Assembly (NCBI RefSeq): GCF_022458985.1
Contig: NC_061775.1
Span: 28,984,495-29,048,494, forward strand
Reading direction: 5' to 3'
Origin: Mugil cephalus
Lineage: Eukaryota; Chordata; Actinopteri; Mugiliformes; Mugilidae
Length of the DNA stretch: 64,000 nucleotides
The position numbers and the translations under genes are program-made. This document shows positions 1-15,665 of the stretch, piece after piece; position 1 is the stretch's first letter; the number at the start of each line of letters is the position of its first letter. The notes beneath the pieces were generated by a model that searched no databases, was not told the origin of the DNA, and worked only from the letters and a program-made list of their open reading frames with translations.

Positions 1-33
1 CGACATTAAAAGAGTTGTCTCTGAGGAGTTTAC

Positions 34-1007
34 CTTGACCGTCAGCCTGGTGTTGGTGATGAAGGCTTTCCTCTTCAACAGCTCAGCAGCGTCCAGGTTG
101 AACTTCTTGGGGTTGGACTCAACGATGCGTTCACTGACCATTAAGGAACATTTTCAAACACCTGACACATGACACACCTCACACCTCAGCTCTGAAAGGA
201 TATTGATGGTCTCGTCCAGATCCTCCAGATCCCACTCGATAGAGCGCAGGCTGTTCCTCAGCTCATTGGTCGTCCAGTCTACTTCCTCCTTGGAAGCTCC
301 GCCCCCTTCCTGCAGCAGCTCCCTCCATCGGTGGTGGAGGATCTGAGCAGCATTCACGGCCTTCTGCACCTCCCTGGTCACAAATGTACAGACATAACTC
401 CATGTGAACGCTAACCCCAACATCTGGCAACAAGTCAGAGATAGAATAGTTCCCAGCTTTAAAAGGATAGAATGTGCAAAGAATCTGCACAAAGTACAAA
501 TAAATAATAATTCTAAAATCAATGTCAGTGTATCTGAGGAAAAACTGCTAAATGTCTTCAATCCTACTCTCACAGAACAAAGATGAGTCTGATGATAAAC
601 TAATGGAAACAAACCACCACTGTTTAAACACACATTCATTAATTAAAGGTGGCTAACGTTAGCATCCCAGTTAGATATTTATTGATCCACATCGATAAAT
701 TAAAGTGTTACAGCGGTAAGAAAAAAACAGAATGAAAATCCTCATATAAGCAAATATGTTAAAGGTACAAAACATATTTACATAATAGCTCATGTTTAAA
801 ATGGCCAACAAACCCTTACACGCCAGCAATATAAAAACATGCTACTTTTTATTAGCAGCTAAGATTCTGTTTGATTCCTAATGGTTTAAGTTTGAGGTGA
901 TTATTGATCATCAGGACAAAGGCTAACGCTAGCTGGTAACATTAGCCTCGTTAGCATTGACTTAGTTCTGACCCTTTGACAACGAAGAACGGATCTTCCA
1001 TCGACAT
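34..1007 (-). CDS. stx10: Syntaxin-6/10 family t-SNARE, first three coding exons (partial)
   Basis: Joined minus-strand exons fit 973-1007, 185-373 and 34-133. The start gives [12 protein letters not shown], the typical syntaxin-6/10 N-terminus. Exon 2 gives [22 protein letters not shown] and [12 protein letters not shown], the conserved N-terminal helical (Habc-like) domain. Exon 3 gives [19 protein letters not shown] and continues to VK. Phases add up: 35, 189 and 100 bases bring the frame back to phase 0 at a GTAAAC donor, and acceptors are AG. The family acts as a Golgi/endosome target SNARE in trans-Golgi vesicle fusion. The C-terminal SNARE helix and membrane anchor lie beyond the left edge. 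Paralogues stx6 and stx10 are hard to separate from this N-terminal third, so the symbol is tentative. It is divergently paired with elavl1. Confidence 0.85.
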
Positions 1008-1860
1008 GTTGCTGTTTCGGGTTTAGTCCATCACCGCACAGACTCTCGGTTCTGAATCCGTGAGAAAGAACTCAACTTTCTGCGGATTAAACTCGGCCTT
1101 TCTTCATCGGAGCAGCCGCTGTAACGTCACTTTGTTTACATCTAGTTCTTCTTCTTCTTCTTTGGTTTCAGCGGTCTACACGCGTCCCATGCGCATTGCT
1201 GCCCTCTCCTGTTCCCATGGGATTTCTGTTAGTGCTTCATCCTATTATTTTACACTCCACGGGAGTTTATTGTGTTTCTGCTGAATCACTGTATGTTTGT
1301 TGTCCTCTACCCACTGAAGAGCCTTATAAACTGCCAGAATCTTAGCTGTATACTGACATGTGGTCTGATATCCTATAGACAATTCTTTTTTCTCATGGGG
1401 GATTACTTTACTTTTACTTTACTTTTCTGGTTCTGGTTTCTATTTTTGCTGCAAGTCTTTTTCCTCTTCTTATTATTTAAATAGCACATACTCGACCTCA
1501 GGTTCTGTAAAGAGCGCACTGTCACACTGGTGGACACACTGTCTTCTCCAGAATGCCCATTTCCCCTGCATCATCTTTTAGCTTGACTCCAAAATAAACT
1601 TTAATCTTTCTTCCCCAACCCTCAAATTCCCTAACCCTGTCCATTATGACAAATGCTACTTCTTCTATATGCAGACAATGCTCCTTCTTCTAGCATACGC
1701 TTCTTCTTCTTCTGTTACTCATTCAAATAATCATCTAAATTGTGTTGTAATCAGGTTTTTAATAATGTAAATAACATTTTGATCGATCGTGTTTTAATCC
1801 TTTAAATTACGTTTTAATCGATCTAATGGCCGTTTGTCTGTGTAGTTTCTGGATGGGAAC
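1008..1860. promoter_or_regulatory. Intergenic head-to-head promoter region between stx10-like and elavl1
   Basis: About 850 bases separate the syntaxin start codon (minus strand) from the elavl1 leader (plus strand). No open frame here is credible. I see short TTCTTC runs near 1145-1160 and 1685-1712 but no clear TATA box. The divergent layout suggests separate or shared housekeeping-type promoters; this is inference from layout only. Confidence 0.4.
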
Positions 1861-2097
1861 AGTAGGTGGCGCCATCTCGTTGTCCTGCTACAGGAGAAGG
1901 AGAAATATTCTCGCGGTATTTCCCGTGAGTTGGTTTCCTTTGTGCTGTTAGTCTGTCGCTTTTAAACGCGTGTCGGTTTTCACCAGCGAAACTAAACCTG
2001 AAACTAATCCTTTTACCAGCAGCGCGACAGCGGAGAATCTTTGTCGGCTCGTTCGTTACGTGCGTCTTCTTTTGGTCGGCATCACCCACCTTTAGAG
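1860..2097 (+). other. elavl1: elavl1 5' untranslated exon (approximate start)
   Basis: A consensus donor GAG|GTAAGA lies at 2097/2098, upstream of the coding exons and on the same strand. The sequence before it is CpG-rich compared with its surroundings, as expected for a housekeeping leader. The next acceptor on this strand that leads to a start codon is at 2928. The transcription start is not defined by any motif I can see. Confidence 0.45.
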
Positions 2098-2955
2098 GTA
2101 AGAAATATCACGCCCGTTGGCAGCGTTAGTTATTAGCTTCGTTAGCCGTTAGCAGCGTTAGCTCCCGCTGTTAGCCTCCATAGCAGCGTTAGCGTCGTCA
2201 TGAGCTCGGTGCTAACACGCGGCTAATGTTAGCAGGTTTAAGACGATTTTAGCTCTTTATTCTGACTATTTCCCCGTTAGGTGACATTAAGCTCGTCCAT
2301 CCATCTAATCTAATCTAATGTGATCCGGAGTTTTATTCACAAAGTGTCCGAGGTTGATGCTGGAGGCCAAGCAGAGACAGAAAGAAGAGGTTTAATTTAT
2401 ACGCCCGATTAACACATAGATTTAGAATCTAACACGAGAACAGGACGTAACCGATATTTTACGAGGGACTGATCCTGAATTGAAAGAATGGATAGAGCTA
2501 AATATATATATATTTATATTTAAATGCTGAGGGTCTTAGCGGAAGGCTCTGCCCCCATTATCCTGGACCGGATTTCTCCAGGAACCACCAGGAACCACCA
2601 GAAAGACACTAGATGGAACTAGACCTTTAAGGACCTCGAATGAAGCGAAGGAAGAAAGAAAACAGTCCTGGAGTTTATTCATGTTTCAGTAGAACTGGAG
2701 CCAAACTAACTCTGTGATCAGAGAGTGAAGCTCTGGGAGTTTAGAGACAAAGACAACGACGTGTATTTGAATCTAGAAGGAGACAGTTCCAGGTCGTCCT
2801 TTATTTTTTAATTAAAGAGTTTAACTAGCTGATGGATAAATATAGCTGTGTGATTCTGATCAGTACGTGTTCCTCTGTATTTTATTATTATATTAGTATT
2901 ATAATAACACGCAGCTGTTTTGTTCCAGGTGCAGAGAAACTCCTGAGTTGTTTCC

Positions 2956-6812
<3,857 letters not shown>

Positions 6813-7410
6813 AACAGGATTGGAGGGGGCGAGGGGGCGGGGGGGCGGGGTGGGGGGGGTCCAACCATTTAAATGTAGTTTTTCTGTCAGCGAACCGTTT
6901 GAGAAAGTTTTCAGTTTGTGTCTTAGTTTCCTTCCAGCATGTTCACATGTTGTTTCTGTGCATGTTTGATTGAGCTGATTGACAGCTGACTATCACAGTG
7001 GTTACCACGGTAACCTGATTGTTGGATATGAAGACAAAAGGAAATGTAAGTGTGTTCTGATTTTCAATTTAAATGAACCATTTTAGTTCAGTGTAGAGAA
7101 AAACTGCATCTGACATTACTCTTTAAATCCAGTGAATCTGATCAAACTCACATTACTAGAAAATATAAACTGGTTCTTAAACACACTGTTTTCAGCTTTC
7201 TGTACATTTTAACATGTCAGGTGATTGACAGGTCTTTGGGCCAATCAAGCAGCAGGAGGTGGAGCTTGTGGTCAGTTTAACAAAATGCTTTAATTTCCAA
7301 GATTAAAAAGCACCTGACAACAACCTCATGACTCGTACTGTTTTATTTTGTGTTGCTGCTTCGCTGTGATCGACGGATTATTCAACAATAAATCTGTTAA
7401 AGGAAAATCT
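6813..7410 (+). other. elavl1: elavl1 3' untranslated region with poly(A) signal
   Basis: Sequence after the stop is G-rich at first (6824-6860) and then T-rich. An AATAAA hexamer lies at 7387-7392. The end of the transcript is inferred from that hexamer. Confidence 0.6.
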
Positions 7411-7529
7411 TACTGTGGGTTAGTTGTTTTTTTGAATCGTATCGTAGAGTCTGTTGAAGAATACATTTGATTAAAATATTGGGTAAATTTATATAACCTT
7501 AAAAACAACACAAACTGTCTTAAGACTTT

Positions 7530-8720
7530 ACAACAGGGGCGCCCGACCTTTTTAAGTCAGGATCTACTCTAAAAGGTTCTCGTCTGTTGAGATCTGCTAG
7601 TTCGCAGTCATCCATGGTGCCTGCTGGCAGCTTATCAGTGACGTATTCATTTACAATGTACACAAGAAATCAACACATCCAGATGACAATCAGTTGGTTT
7701 TCCCACCTTAGTGTGACCTGGCGCTGGGAGGAGGAAGCTAGTTTCTCATAGTCACTGCAGGAGGAGATGGTTACAAGTCTCAGGCCACAAGGTGGTCATC
7801 ATTGTGGACTTATACTTCGACTTGATGATCTTCATGTGAGCGAAAGCAGCTTCACACAAATAGGTTGATCCAAAAAGTGCTGTCAGGCTGAAGGCACATC
7901 TTCAGAAGTCAGGATCGTTTTGTTCCAGGAGTCTGTGCCGTAATTCCCTTTTGTGCCAGGTGTTGCCCTGGATTTGATCTCTGTGAGAATTTTATTCTCA
8001 ACTGCACAGGTATCCAGATGAAACAGGGATTTTACTTTGGAAGCAATGGAATCCACATCAATATCCTCCCAAAAAGGGAAATGCAGATAACTGGCAACAG
8101 GGTCAATGGATGCAAAGTCAGTAAAACGTCTCACATTCTGACAAGATGCCCTGAACTTGCTCTTCATACCGGACTTCATCAAGCTGTGCAGGGTTTTTGT
8201 CCTGACGCTGAAGTTCCAGATTCAAATCATTGAGCATTTCAGAGATATCGCTCAGGAATCCTAAGTCCAAAGCCTCTGGGAAACCTCCAGCTGTGCATAT
8301 TGCGTGTGCTTTGAAAGCTTCAGGAAATCTTTAATTTCAGGTCACAACTCAGTGAACTTTCCCAAAAGTTGAGCCATGTTACATCTATGTGTTCTGCACC
8401 TGTCTCCAGGTGAGCAGCCTTGTTTGTGGGCTCCTGGTCCGAACAGAGCACATTGTCTTCATAGCAACATCCATCACTTCTTTCATGTTTGAAATCTTCC
8501 CGCGCAATGCTTGCTGATAGATAATACGATGATAATTAAGGATGTCTGGGAAAGATTCACTCTGTTTGCACAATGCAATGAAACCACTAGTGTGTGAAGG
8601 CAGAAAACGTGCAATAAATTTAGTTTTCTTTGTTCATACACCATTTGAATGAAGCACACTAACGTTTTTCTAATTACAGGTACGAACACAAAGGACAAAA
8701 CAACTTTACCTCATCTCATC
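7530..8720 (-). pseudogene. Decayed hAT transposase of the GTF2IRD2/ZBED5/EPM2AIP1-like type
   Basis: The minus strand, in broken frames, has the hallmarks of this hAT group. Near 8470-8520 it reads YHRIIYQQALRGKI, matching the usual FHCIIHQEALCGK block. Near 8060-8250 is a region rich in DLNLELQ-like helices. Near 7800-7880 it reads LFGSTYLCEAAFAHMKIIKS, the C-terminal hAT dimerisation block. Plus-strand sequence at 7534 (CAGGGGCGCCCGACC) resembles a hAT terminal repeat. Stops and frameshifts show it is not functional. Confidence 0.75.
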
Positions 8721-8924
8721 TTCCGTACTGCTTAATCCTGCAAAACAACTTTACTGACAAATAAATGATTTACTGAGCCAGAAGCCTCCCATCGCGCACC
8801 GTGCCACCTTCCAGCCTGTTCCCAACCGTGCTGCTGGTCACAATGAACCAGTCATGCGTTGAACCAGGCCACCGTGCCACGATGCTACTGAGCTGCATTT
8901 GTGCATCACATATTATCTGAACAT

Positions 8925-9170
8925 TTATGGAATGAAAATGTTTCCTGTTGACAAAAAGAAATTCATCCTGTAATGGCGCTTTGATAGCATGTGTGTGCAG
9001 TCAATAGCTCCGATTACATCAGGGAAACCGGCTCTCGCTGCAAATTGCGCTCTAATGTTGACCTGTTGAACAGCATTGTGTGGGAATTTGATGTACCTGG
9101 ATGACATTCTGATGATCCTGTCCCACACAGCTGGCTCGGCTCGGCTCAGGGTTGACTGACACACTCCTGA
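8925..9170 (-). pseudogene. PIF/Harbinger (HARBI1-like) transposase fragment
   Basis: The minus strand encodes AVWDRIIRMSSRYIKFP followed by ARAGFPDVIGAIDCTH. The GAIDCTH block carries the first catalytic Asp of the HARBI1 DDE nuclease. Sequence past it departs from the family. The upstream part of the gene is replaced by a 27-bp minisatellite, so this is a relic. Confidence 0.8.
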
Positions 9171-9315
9171 CCGGTCGGTTGCCTGATACACTCCTGACCG
9201 GTCGGTTGACTGACACACTCCTGACCGGTCGGTTGACTGATACACTCCTGACCGGTCGGTTGCCTGATACACTCCTGACCGGTCGGTTGACTGATACACT
9301 CCTGACCGGTCGGCC
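9150..9315. repeat. 27-bp minisatellite inside the Harbinger relic
   Basis: About six tandem copies of a 27-base unit containing CACTCCTGACCGGTCGGTTG. Units alternate GACTGACACA, GACTGATACA and GCCTGATACA at their start. Because 27 is a multiple of three, frames stay open on both strands and give long spurious ORFs. Confidence 0.92.
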
Positions 9316-9728
9316 AGTTCCCGTTGGAAAGCCCCGGTTGTCAGGAACCCCAGAGTGGTTCAGCATCTGTGTGGGCAGGACAACCCTTGACTCTGCGCTG
9401 TGTTTTGCTCTAGGGTTGCAGCTCTGTGCACAGCTCCAGTAATACTGGCCTCAGTAAACGACAACGACTCGTGAGCCATGTGTTGTCGTTTGCGAGTAGA
9501 TCTTTGTGTTCTCTAAACACTCTCACGCCTAATGTTCTTCTAACAAAGCCAAGGCTGCCACTGTTCAAACCATTTTATTTATCACTTTGCACATGCTTTT
9601 ATATACCCATGGTTGCAAACATGTGCGTGTTAATTGCGCATCAACCTGTCTCTAATATGCACATTGCTCCAGGGACTACTTGATTTCACATTATTGACAG
9701 TTCCTCAGCATCACCTCTTAGTGTCGCC
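9316..9728. other. Intergenic, nothing recognised
   Basis: No supported gene. Open frames are short and lack family motifs. Confidence 0.4.
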
Positions 9729-9952
9729 TGTCGTGGAAATGTTTCTCTCTGCTGCTGGTGAATAAAGAAATAGAGACTTCTGCCGACCGACAATAGTTTT
9801 ATTTCTTTAAAGAAAGGTCAGTCCACAAACGAGTTGTGATTGTGAAGAAAGACCCTGAGCTTCTGGTGAGGTCCACCTTTATGGGGTCTCAGGTGACACC
9901 TCCAGGGGTCTTCAAGGGCCCTGTGATCAATTGTCTGGCCCTGGATGTTACA
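9729..9952 (-). mobile_element. Solo-like LTR, minus orientation
   Basis: On the minus strand it runs from TGTAAC to CACGACA, starting TG and ending CA. It contains AATAAAACTATTGTCGG and GGCAGAAGTCTCTATTTC, and it matches in order and sequence the plus-strand LTR at 27272-27509. No primer-binding site lies beside its 3' end (below 9729), so it is a solo LTR or the 3' LTR of a lost element. Ends are inferred from the comparison of the two copies. Confidence 0.65.
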
Positions 9953-10289
9953 CCTACACAGGAACCAGTACAGTCTCCTTCATTACACATGCAGTCAGGA
10001 TCTAACACTTGAACAGGAGCTAGCACAGTCGCCACTGTTGCTGCTGGCTTTGCATGTGAAGTAAGGTCGATGTCTGTTGTTTTCCCATGTCTGTGCATTT
10101 TCATACCTGTCCTGTGAGGTGGTAGAGACACTGGCAGGTTCAATATACAGAAACAGTGGGTGTTGGGGAAGGAGAGGAGACAAGGAAGTTAAACTTCCAT
10201 TACACGCCAAAGGAACAACAGCTGTGGAAACCGGCGTACGCCAGCCATGATGTTGGAGGAGGCCACCGCACATTTCCACGGTCAAGTCA

Positions 10290-10472
10290 GTGCTGATACA
10301 TTTGAATGTTGACGTACACGTGGGCATACGTCATGTTTCTGGGCGCACGCAACTTTGATATATGCTCCATAGCTTCCCACAGTTCATCTGAACAGGACTT
10401 AAGGAGCCCGGAGTCGACACCATCCGGTCCAGCTGCTCTTCTTGCTTTTATCCTCCTGAGCTCTTTTCCCAC
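10290..10472 (-). pseudogene. LINE reverse-transcriptase fragment
   Basis: The minus strand reads ELRRIKARRAAGPDGVDSGLLKSC, a form of the KAAGPDGV block at the start of LINE reverse transcriptases common in fish. The match stops within 60 residues and the flanks have stops. Confidence 0.7.
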
Positions 10473-10639
10473 CTGGTCTGCTGTGAAGGACAGGGGTGGG
10501 GGTGAGTGACTCCACCCTGGTGTGAAGTGTTATGTGTGGCGAGCCAAAGGGGAGGAGGGTCTAGGCCAGGTGTCTGCACGTGAGGGAGCGGCTTCATTGG
10601 GGGAGGAGGGTGCTTGATCAAACCTATTGACATGTAGGT

Positions 10640-13560
10640 TTAGGTCATTGACCCACTGACCCCTTCAACCTGTGCATGGGGTGTTTTGTAGCCTGAAATG
10701 GTTTCCAGGCTTCTACACCTGCACTTCTTCTGCACGTGGATCAAAACTGAAAAATAGTGATAGTAATGATTCAACCATACCCGGTAAAGGGTATATACTT
10801 TTGTTTTTCTGCTTTTCATCTGTAATGTTTACTGTTAAGGTCTAAAGAACTAACCCACCCATAGAAAAGTTCAAGGTGAGGACTCGTTGATGGCGCTGGA
10901 GACAATCTTGGCTCCAACTCTGTCATTTCTGGTAAAATGAGAAAAATGGCATGCAATATTTAATGTTTTTAACCATTCATGTGTTTGTTTTCCCCACCAG
11001 TGGCTTGTCATGTTTATCTTGAGAAGATGCTGTGCTTCAGTGGAATCATTTGGTGCCCATTAACAATGTAGGGTGTTAAAGAATAAAAATCCAAGTCACT
11101 GATTTCAAGACACAAAGCACAGTCTTTTTTTCGCAGGGGATACTCAGAATGAGAGTCAGCTTTATCTATGTCCATCACAAAATACACCTCTGCAGCATTT
11201 GTAATTAAAACTGGTAGGAGGTGACTTGTTGCCCTCTTTTGGTTTACTTTCATGTCTGCTTTTCTCACCTCAGGTGTGTGGAATGAGCTGCTGATTGCTT
11301 CGCTGGGGCTGGGCTGCCTTCCCACCTGTTTCACATCTCTCGTTATGTTGAACTATACTTAAGGACTCTACACTCTACCATTCTCTGCCAGTTCTTCCAG
11401 TTGCCAGTCCTCCAGCTAACCTCTGGAATCGTATTATATGTGTATTAGACTTTTTGCTCAAGATCTTTTGTTATTAAAACTTCTGTTGAGCCTGAACATC
11501 TGAGTCCTGCGCTTGGGTTCATTCTCTCCCATTTCGCCACGACACAACTCTCCAAACTCCACAGTCTCATCATTATTTGACACAAGGAAATGCCATTTTT
11601 TTTAATATGTGGTTCCTTTGTACTGTATGTCTGTGTTGTTTTCTGAGAAGCCAAACTCGCTCACTGCTTGTTTAATTGTCTCGCTGTAAAGGTTGGGGTG
11701 AAATGTACAGCGGTCTTTGACATGTAGAGGTCGGCTGCTTCCAGGCCCCACGGAAACATAAGCCTGAAACATCTGATGTCTCTCAGACAAAGTAAGTGTA
11801 ACCCCATGAAAAATACAGTTGGGTTTATTATGTGTATTTTATTGTTGGCTTCATATTCATTCATTATATGTGAATTCATTAAGAGAGGTGTGTTTGTGAC
11901 TGTAATTGTTTGAGTAGCCACAAGGGTGCGCTTCATGGAGAGTCAGTACGGAGAATTCATGCATGCTGGGAGCTAGATGTGCTAGTCAAGCGAGATTATT
12001 AACCTTTTATGAGAAGGATATTGTTTTATTTTCATGGGATGAGTTGGATGTTTTTTCTTGAGTTGTTGTGAGAGTTCCAGGAAATTGCTGTGAATTGTTT
12101 TCTTAACCAAGGACTCCGGTGAGTTTCTGGTTACATGCTACGTGCTAACATGCCAGTCGATAAGCACGTTTTCACTCATTATGAATGTTAATATTGAATA
12201 TTGATCCTTCTGATGTTACAAAACAACAGTCAGAGATTGACCGTAAATGTTGCAAAGATGTTTCAGTGAGTTAGTATGAGTTTGAGTTGTAAATGAAATC
12301 AGCCATGTTCAAGGTTGATGAGTTAAACTGTCTGCTAAGGCTTATGATATGAGTTCTTAAAGGGTTTTTCCTGCTTTTCTAATGTGAACACTGTGTTCAG
12401 TTAATTTTTTTGAGATGGTTGAAACATTTCAATTGATAAGAGATGGTAATTTGTGCAACGTGGTTTATGTAATGCTGTAAAAGATTTATTTTGAATTATT
12501 TTGTTTTATAATTCTCATAATACAGTTGCTTATAGGTTACATTTGAGATAAAAAAAAATTAATTCCGTACAGAAATTGATTGATAACTTTGTATTCTGCG
12601 ATGCAGGTTGTTTTTTTTGTTGTTTTTCCTGGACAGTACTAGTATTGACCAAGGGCTCCTGTCTGAGGCGGAGGTGGAGGCTGCACAATCCTCCATCTTC
12701 TTCATCTTTGTGAAGAGTCACGCCTGGATAAGATAAGATCTGAACAACATACCGCACACATACACTATCCGGGTAGCATACATATTAAATAGACATTGAC
12801 AGACATGAAATCGCGATCAATATTCGATTAATTTTCCAGCCCTACACATTAACCTTCCCTCGCTCCTTGAGTCGAACCAGTATTTGGACGACTGCAAAGA
12901 GGAGAAGGTTGGGAAACGATTCAACTTCGTAACGTCAGTCACAAAATAACGTCACATATTCGTGTTTTACTGTTGTTCACTACAATGATAAAATCTGTTT
13001 TTATTGCTTAATCACGGCTTGGTCTAGTTATGTTTGTGAATAAGAAGCTGTTGAAGTCAGTAAACACGATGTCATGTTGGGAAATTTGTGAAATAACCAG
13101 CAGCATGAAGCTACTTGTTTAATAAAAAACTTGAATTTCCTTCTGAGAGTAGATGCTTCAATCCTCTCCATTTTCTTTTTAGCAGCCTATCATCATGAAA
13201 CGGAGCAAGAAGGAAATTATGTCCTTTTTTATTTTTCTTTCTATTTTTCCTCCTGACTGCACATAAAGAGTGAGATGATGAGTGTGATTTAGATAAAGTG
13301 TGATTGTACATTAAGTCTCATGCTGTAATATGCCATAATAAGAATAATAATGGAAATGGCATTATCAATAACAGCAGCAAGAAATCATAGGAGAGGGGCA
13401 GTGGAGGACAGATATATATATAAGGAACACTGTAATACTATAATTCATTAATAAAGATGCTGTCTATATAATACATTAACTATGGAGCTACAGGTATGTT
13501 TTAGGTTAATGATATTGTAGTAAGATGCAAAGACTTGATGTAATGCTATTGATGCTTCTA
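10640..13560. other. Gene-poor interval with uncharacterised repeat-like DNA
   Basis: No gene is supported. Minus-strand frames at 11014-11334 and 11602-11936 are open for 60-106 residues but show no family motif I recognise. About 11340-11530 ends with TGAGTCCTGCGCTTGGGTTC, a form typical of fish retroelement tails. At about 12780-12845 the sequence ends in CGATTAATTTTCCAGCCCTA, which resembles a hAT-type terminal repeat. Confidence 0.35.
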
Positions 13561-13567
13561 GTGGCTC

Positions 13568-13960
13568 TCAGGCATCATGAGGGACTGTTTTGTGAAGAGA
13601 AAATGAGTGGTGACCAAATAGACAGAGATTCTTTGCAAGCTGTTGATTGAAGTCTTCCATTGAGGTTAAGTCGGATAAGAGATTTTTCCAGTGAGTGATG
13701 TTTATGTTGTGTTTGGACTTCCAGTTCATGAGGGTAGTTTTCTTGGCGATGGTTAGGGCCACCAGTAGGAGTTTATTGTTTGGGTTTGTCAGGTTTGTCG
13801 TAGAGGTGTTGCCAAGTAAGCAGAGGGAGGGAGACAGGGGGATATGGCAACCCAAGAAAACAGAAAGTTGTTTGGTGACCTCGCTCCAGAATAGTTTGAC
13901 AGGTCTGCAGTGCAGAATGCGTGAAGGTAAGTGTCGTGTTTATTTTGCATGCAGTTAGTG
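13568..13960 (-). pseudogene. L1-type LINE, C-terminal fragment of the reverse-transcriptase ORF
   Basis: The minus strand carries LLLVALTIAKKTTLMNWKSK and then ITHWKNLLSDL. This is the pattern of the region after the reverse transcriptase in L1/Tx1-like elements, where a leucine-rich helix and A(K/R)..I..NWK precede W..L. It is truncated at both ends. Confidence 0.6.
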
Positions 13961-13969
13961 CAGATTTCG

Positions 13970-14075
13970 GGTTAGCGTTAACCCTAACCCTAACCCCTAA
14001 CCCTAACCTGTAAACCCTAACCCTAACCTGTAAACCCTAACCCCTAACCCTAACCTGTAAACCCTAACCCTATAC
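13970..14075. repeat. Interstitial telomere-like CCCTAA block
   Basis: C-rich strand on plus. Units of CCCTAA are mixed with CCCCTAA, and the variant AACCTGTAAACCCTAA recurs three times. It lies between the L1 fragment and the decayed deaminase exon. Confidence 0.9.
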
Positions 14076-14176
14076 AATAATATAATATAGTTGCACTGGA
14101 CAACGGGCAAAGTGTACAACTCTAAATCAGATTTGATGTGAAGGCACCTACAAACATAACTGTCACTTGTGTTCAA

Positions 14177-14292
14177 ATGACAGGATTCTGCTGGATGTCT
14201 GTGACAATGGCCTTGTTCCTGTTCACTGGAAATGCTTTTACTGCTGTTGACCAGACCCAACTTGCAAACCTTGTATATGAGATCTAGAAAAG
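14177..14292 (+). pseudogene. Decayed signal-peptide exon of a SNAD-like deaminase paralogue
   Basis: The frame from ATG 14177 encodes MTGFCWMSVTMALFLF, a short tail ending in FTA, and then VDQTQLANLVYEI. This aligns without gaps to the first coding exon of the gene at 24471 (MAGLCWMVVTVTVLVS ... VDQNQLKVIVQEI). The codon after EI is TAG where the intact gene has CAG. A donor AG|GTATGT still follows at the matching place. No later exons are found: a hAT-like repeat starts about 50 bases downstream. It reads as a dead duplicate. Confidence 0.75.
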
Positions 14293-14343
14293 GTATGTTA
14301 ATTTCCTCTCCTGCAATTATTAATACAAAGACACATACAAAGT

Positions 14344-15045
14344 AGGGATGCACCGATTCGATATTGAAGAAAATTGTAGATCGGGTATCGGTGACAATGA
14401 GCAAATCCATATCGGCCGATCTACTCAGTCTAACTCTATGCTGTACGCTGTGAGTGACGTCATACGCAAGCACCATGCCGTGCAGAAGCCCACAGTTTTC
14501 AAAATGGAGCGAACGAAAGCATCGGTTATCTGAAGCTATTACACATTAACTCAGCCAACAAACTCCACAGCTACAGTCAATATCTGCAAAGTGAATGGTT
14601 CGAGGGGTGGTACTTAAACGTCAGGATATAATTTGACAAACCTTATGAAGAACTTGCAGAAATTTCATTTATTTTGAAAGTCTACCAACCAAGCTAGTGA
14701 AGCTATTTTTTTTCTCCATTTCAGCTCCTTTATTATTATTTAATATTCATTTTGTTTTACATTGTATTTTGAATCCCTAATTGCACTGACTGAACCAGTT
14801 ACACTTGTTATATTTTTACAGTTAAGAATGTTTTACTGGTGCACAATTATTAAATAAGTAATTCAGTACATTTATAATTGTTTATTTGTTTTTTTTTGTT
14901 TTTTTTTTTAAATAGAAAAGAAAATGTTTAAGTCTGATGTTGCCTTGCACAAAAGAATGATCCCAGTTTTTTCCACACAATGAAACTTATCGTTTGTTCC
15001 CATAATTCCGCGCTGTTTTTCTGTATAGGTATTGGATCGGTATCG
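14344..15045. mobile_element. Possible hAT-like MITE
   Basis: The left end reads TAGGGATGCACCGATTCGAT and continues with TATCGGCCGATC. The right part near 15028-15045 reads GGATCGGTATCGG. Such GCACCGAT/ATCGGT ends are typical of short fish hAT derivatives. The exact right end is not clear and there is no coding capacity. Confidence 0.45.
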
Positions 15046-15439
15046 GCTTTTTTCTGATGTACAGTAACTCCATTATGTTTCCATTCAGTGTAATACATTT
15101 CAGATGTAAATCATAAGAAAAAAGAAAAACGGAAATTGAATTTTTCTGTTGTGAAAATTCTAAAAAAACAAAAATTCTGAGAGAAGCGGAAGGGACCCCT
15201 GTTTTAAACTCACTCATGTGTCCAAAATATTTAGTCTAGCAAGACAAAAAACATACTTAAGTCTTCAGGAAGCTCTTACGACGCCCACGGTCTGCTTGTT
15301 TTTCTGATAGGAGCTACTGTTTTGTCACATTGAGCCCAAATGTGAGACCAGCGAAAAGCGGGAAAATCAGCCTATTTCTCCACGGCTCCGCGCACTTCTG
15401 TCGTCATTGACGACCACTCATAGGCCACAGCTGAGACCA

Positions 15440-15665
15440 ATTCATTAACCCTTGTGTGGTATTCGGGTCAAATTGACCCGTTTCAGATTTTTACAAGAAG
15501 AAAAATGGTAAGTATACTTTTTTTCTACCTGAAAATCAATGGCCTTAGCTTATTTTCTGTGATAAACATGTATATAGAAACAAACAAACAAAAAAAAAAA
15601 TAGAACACATGCTACTATAGCCCACACATTTACATCCTTCATATGGTCTTCGGGTCATTTTAACC
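15440..15665. mobile_element. Possible piggyBac-type MITE
   Basis: TTAACCCTTGTGTGGTATTC followed by GGGTCAAATTGACCCG is the form of fish piggyBac-derived MITE ends, with TTAA as the target site. A second GGGTCATTTTAACCC lies at about 15653. The second terminus is degraded. Confidence 0.4.

Noticed and set aside
1060..1484. Two short plus-strand ORFs between stx10 and elavl1
   Set aside because: Low-complexity Ser and Phe/Leu runs from simple repeats, with no homology signal or splice context.
9152..9442. Plus-strand repetitive protein with TDTLLTGRL repeats
   Set aside because: It is the translation of the 27-bp minisatellite on the strand opposite the Harbinger relic.
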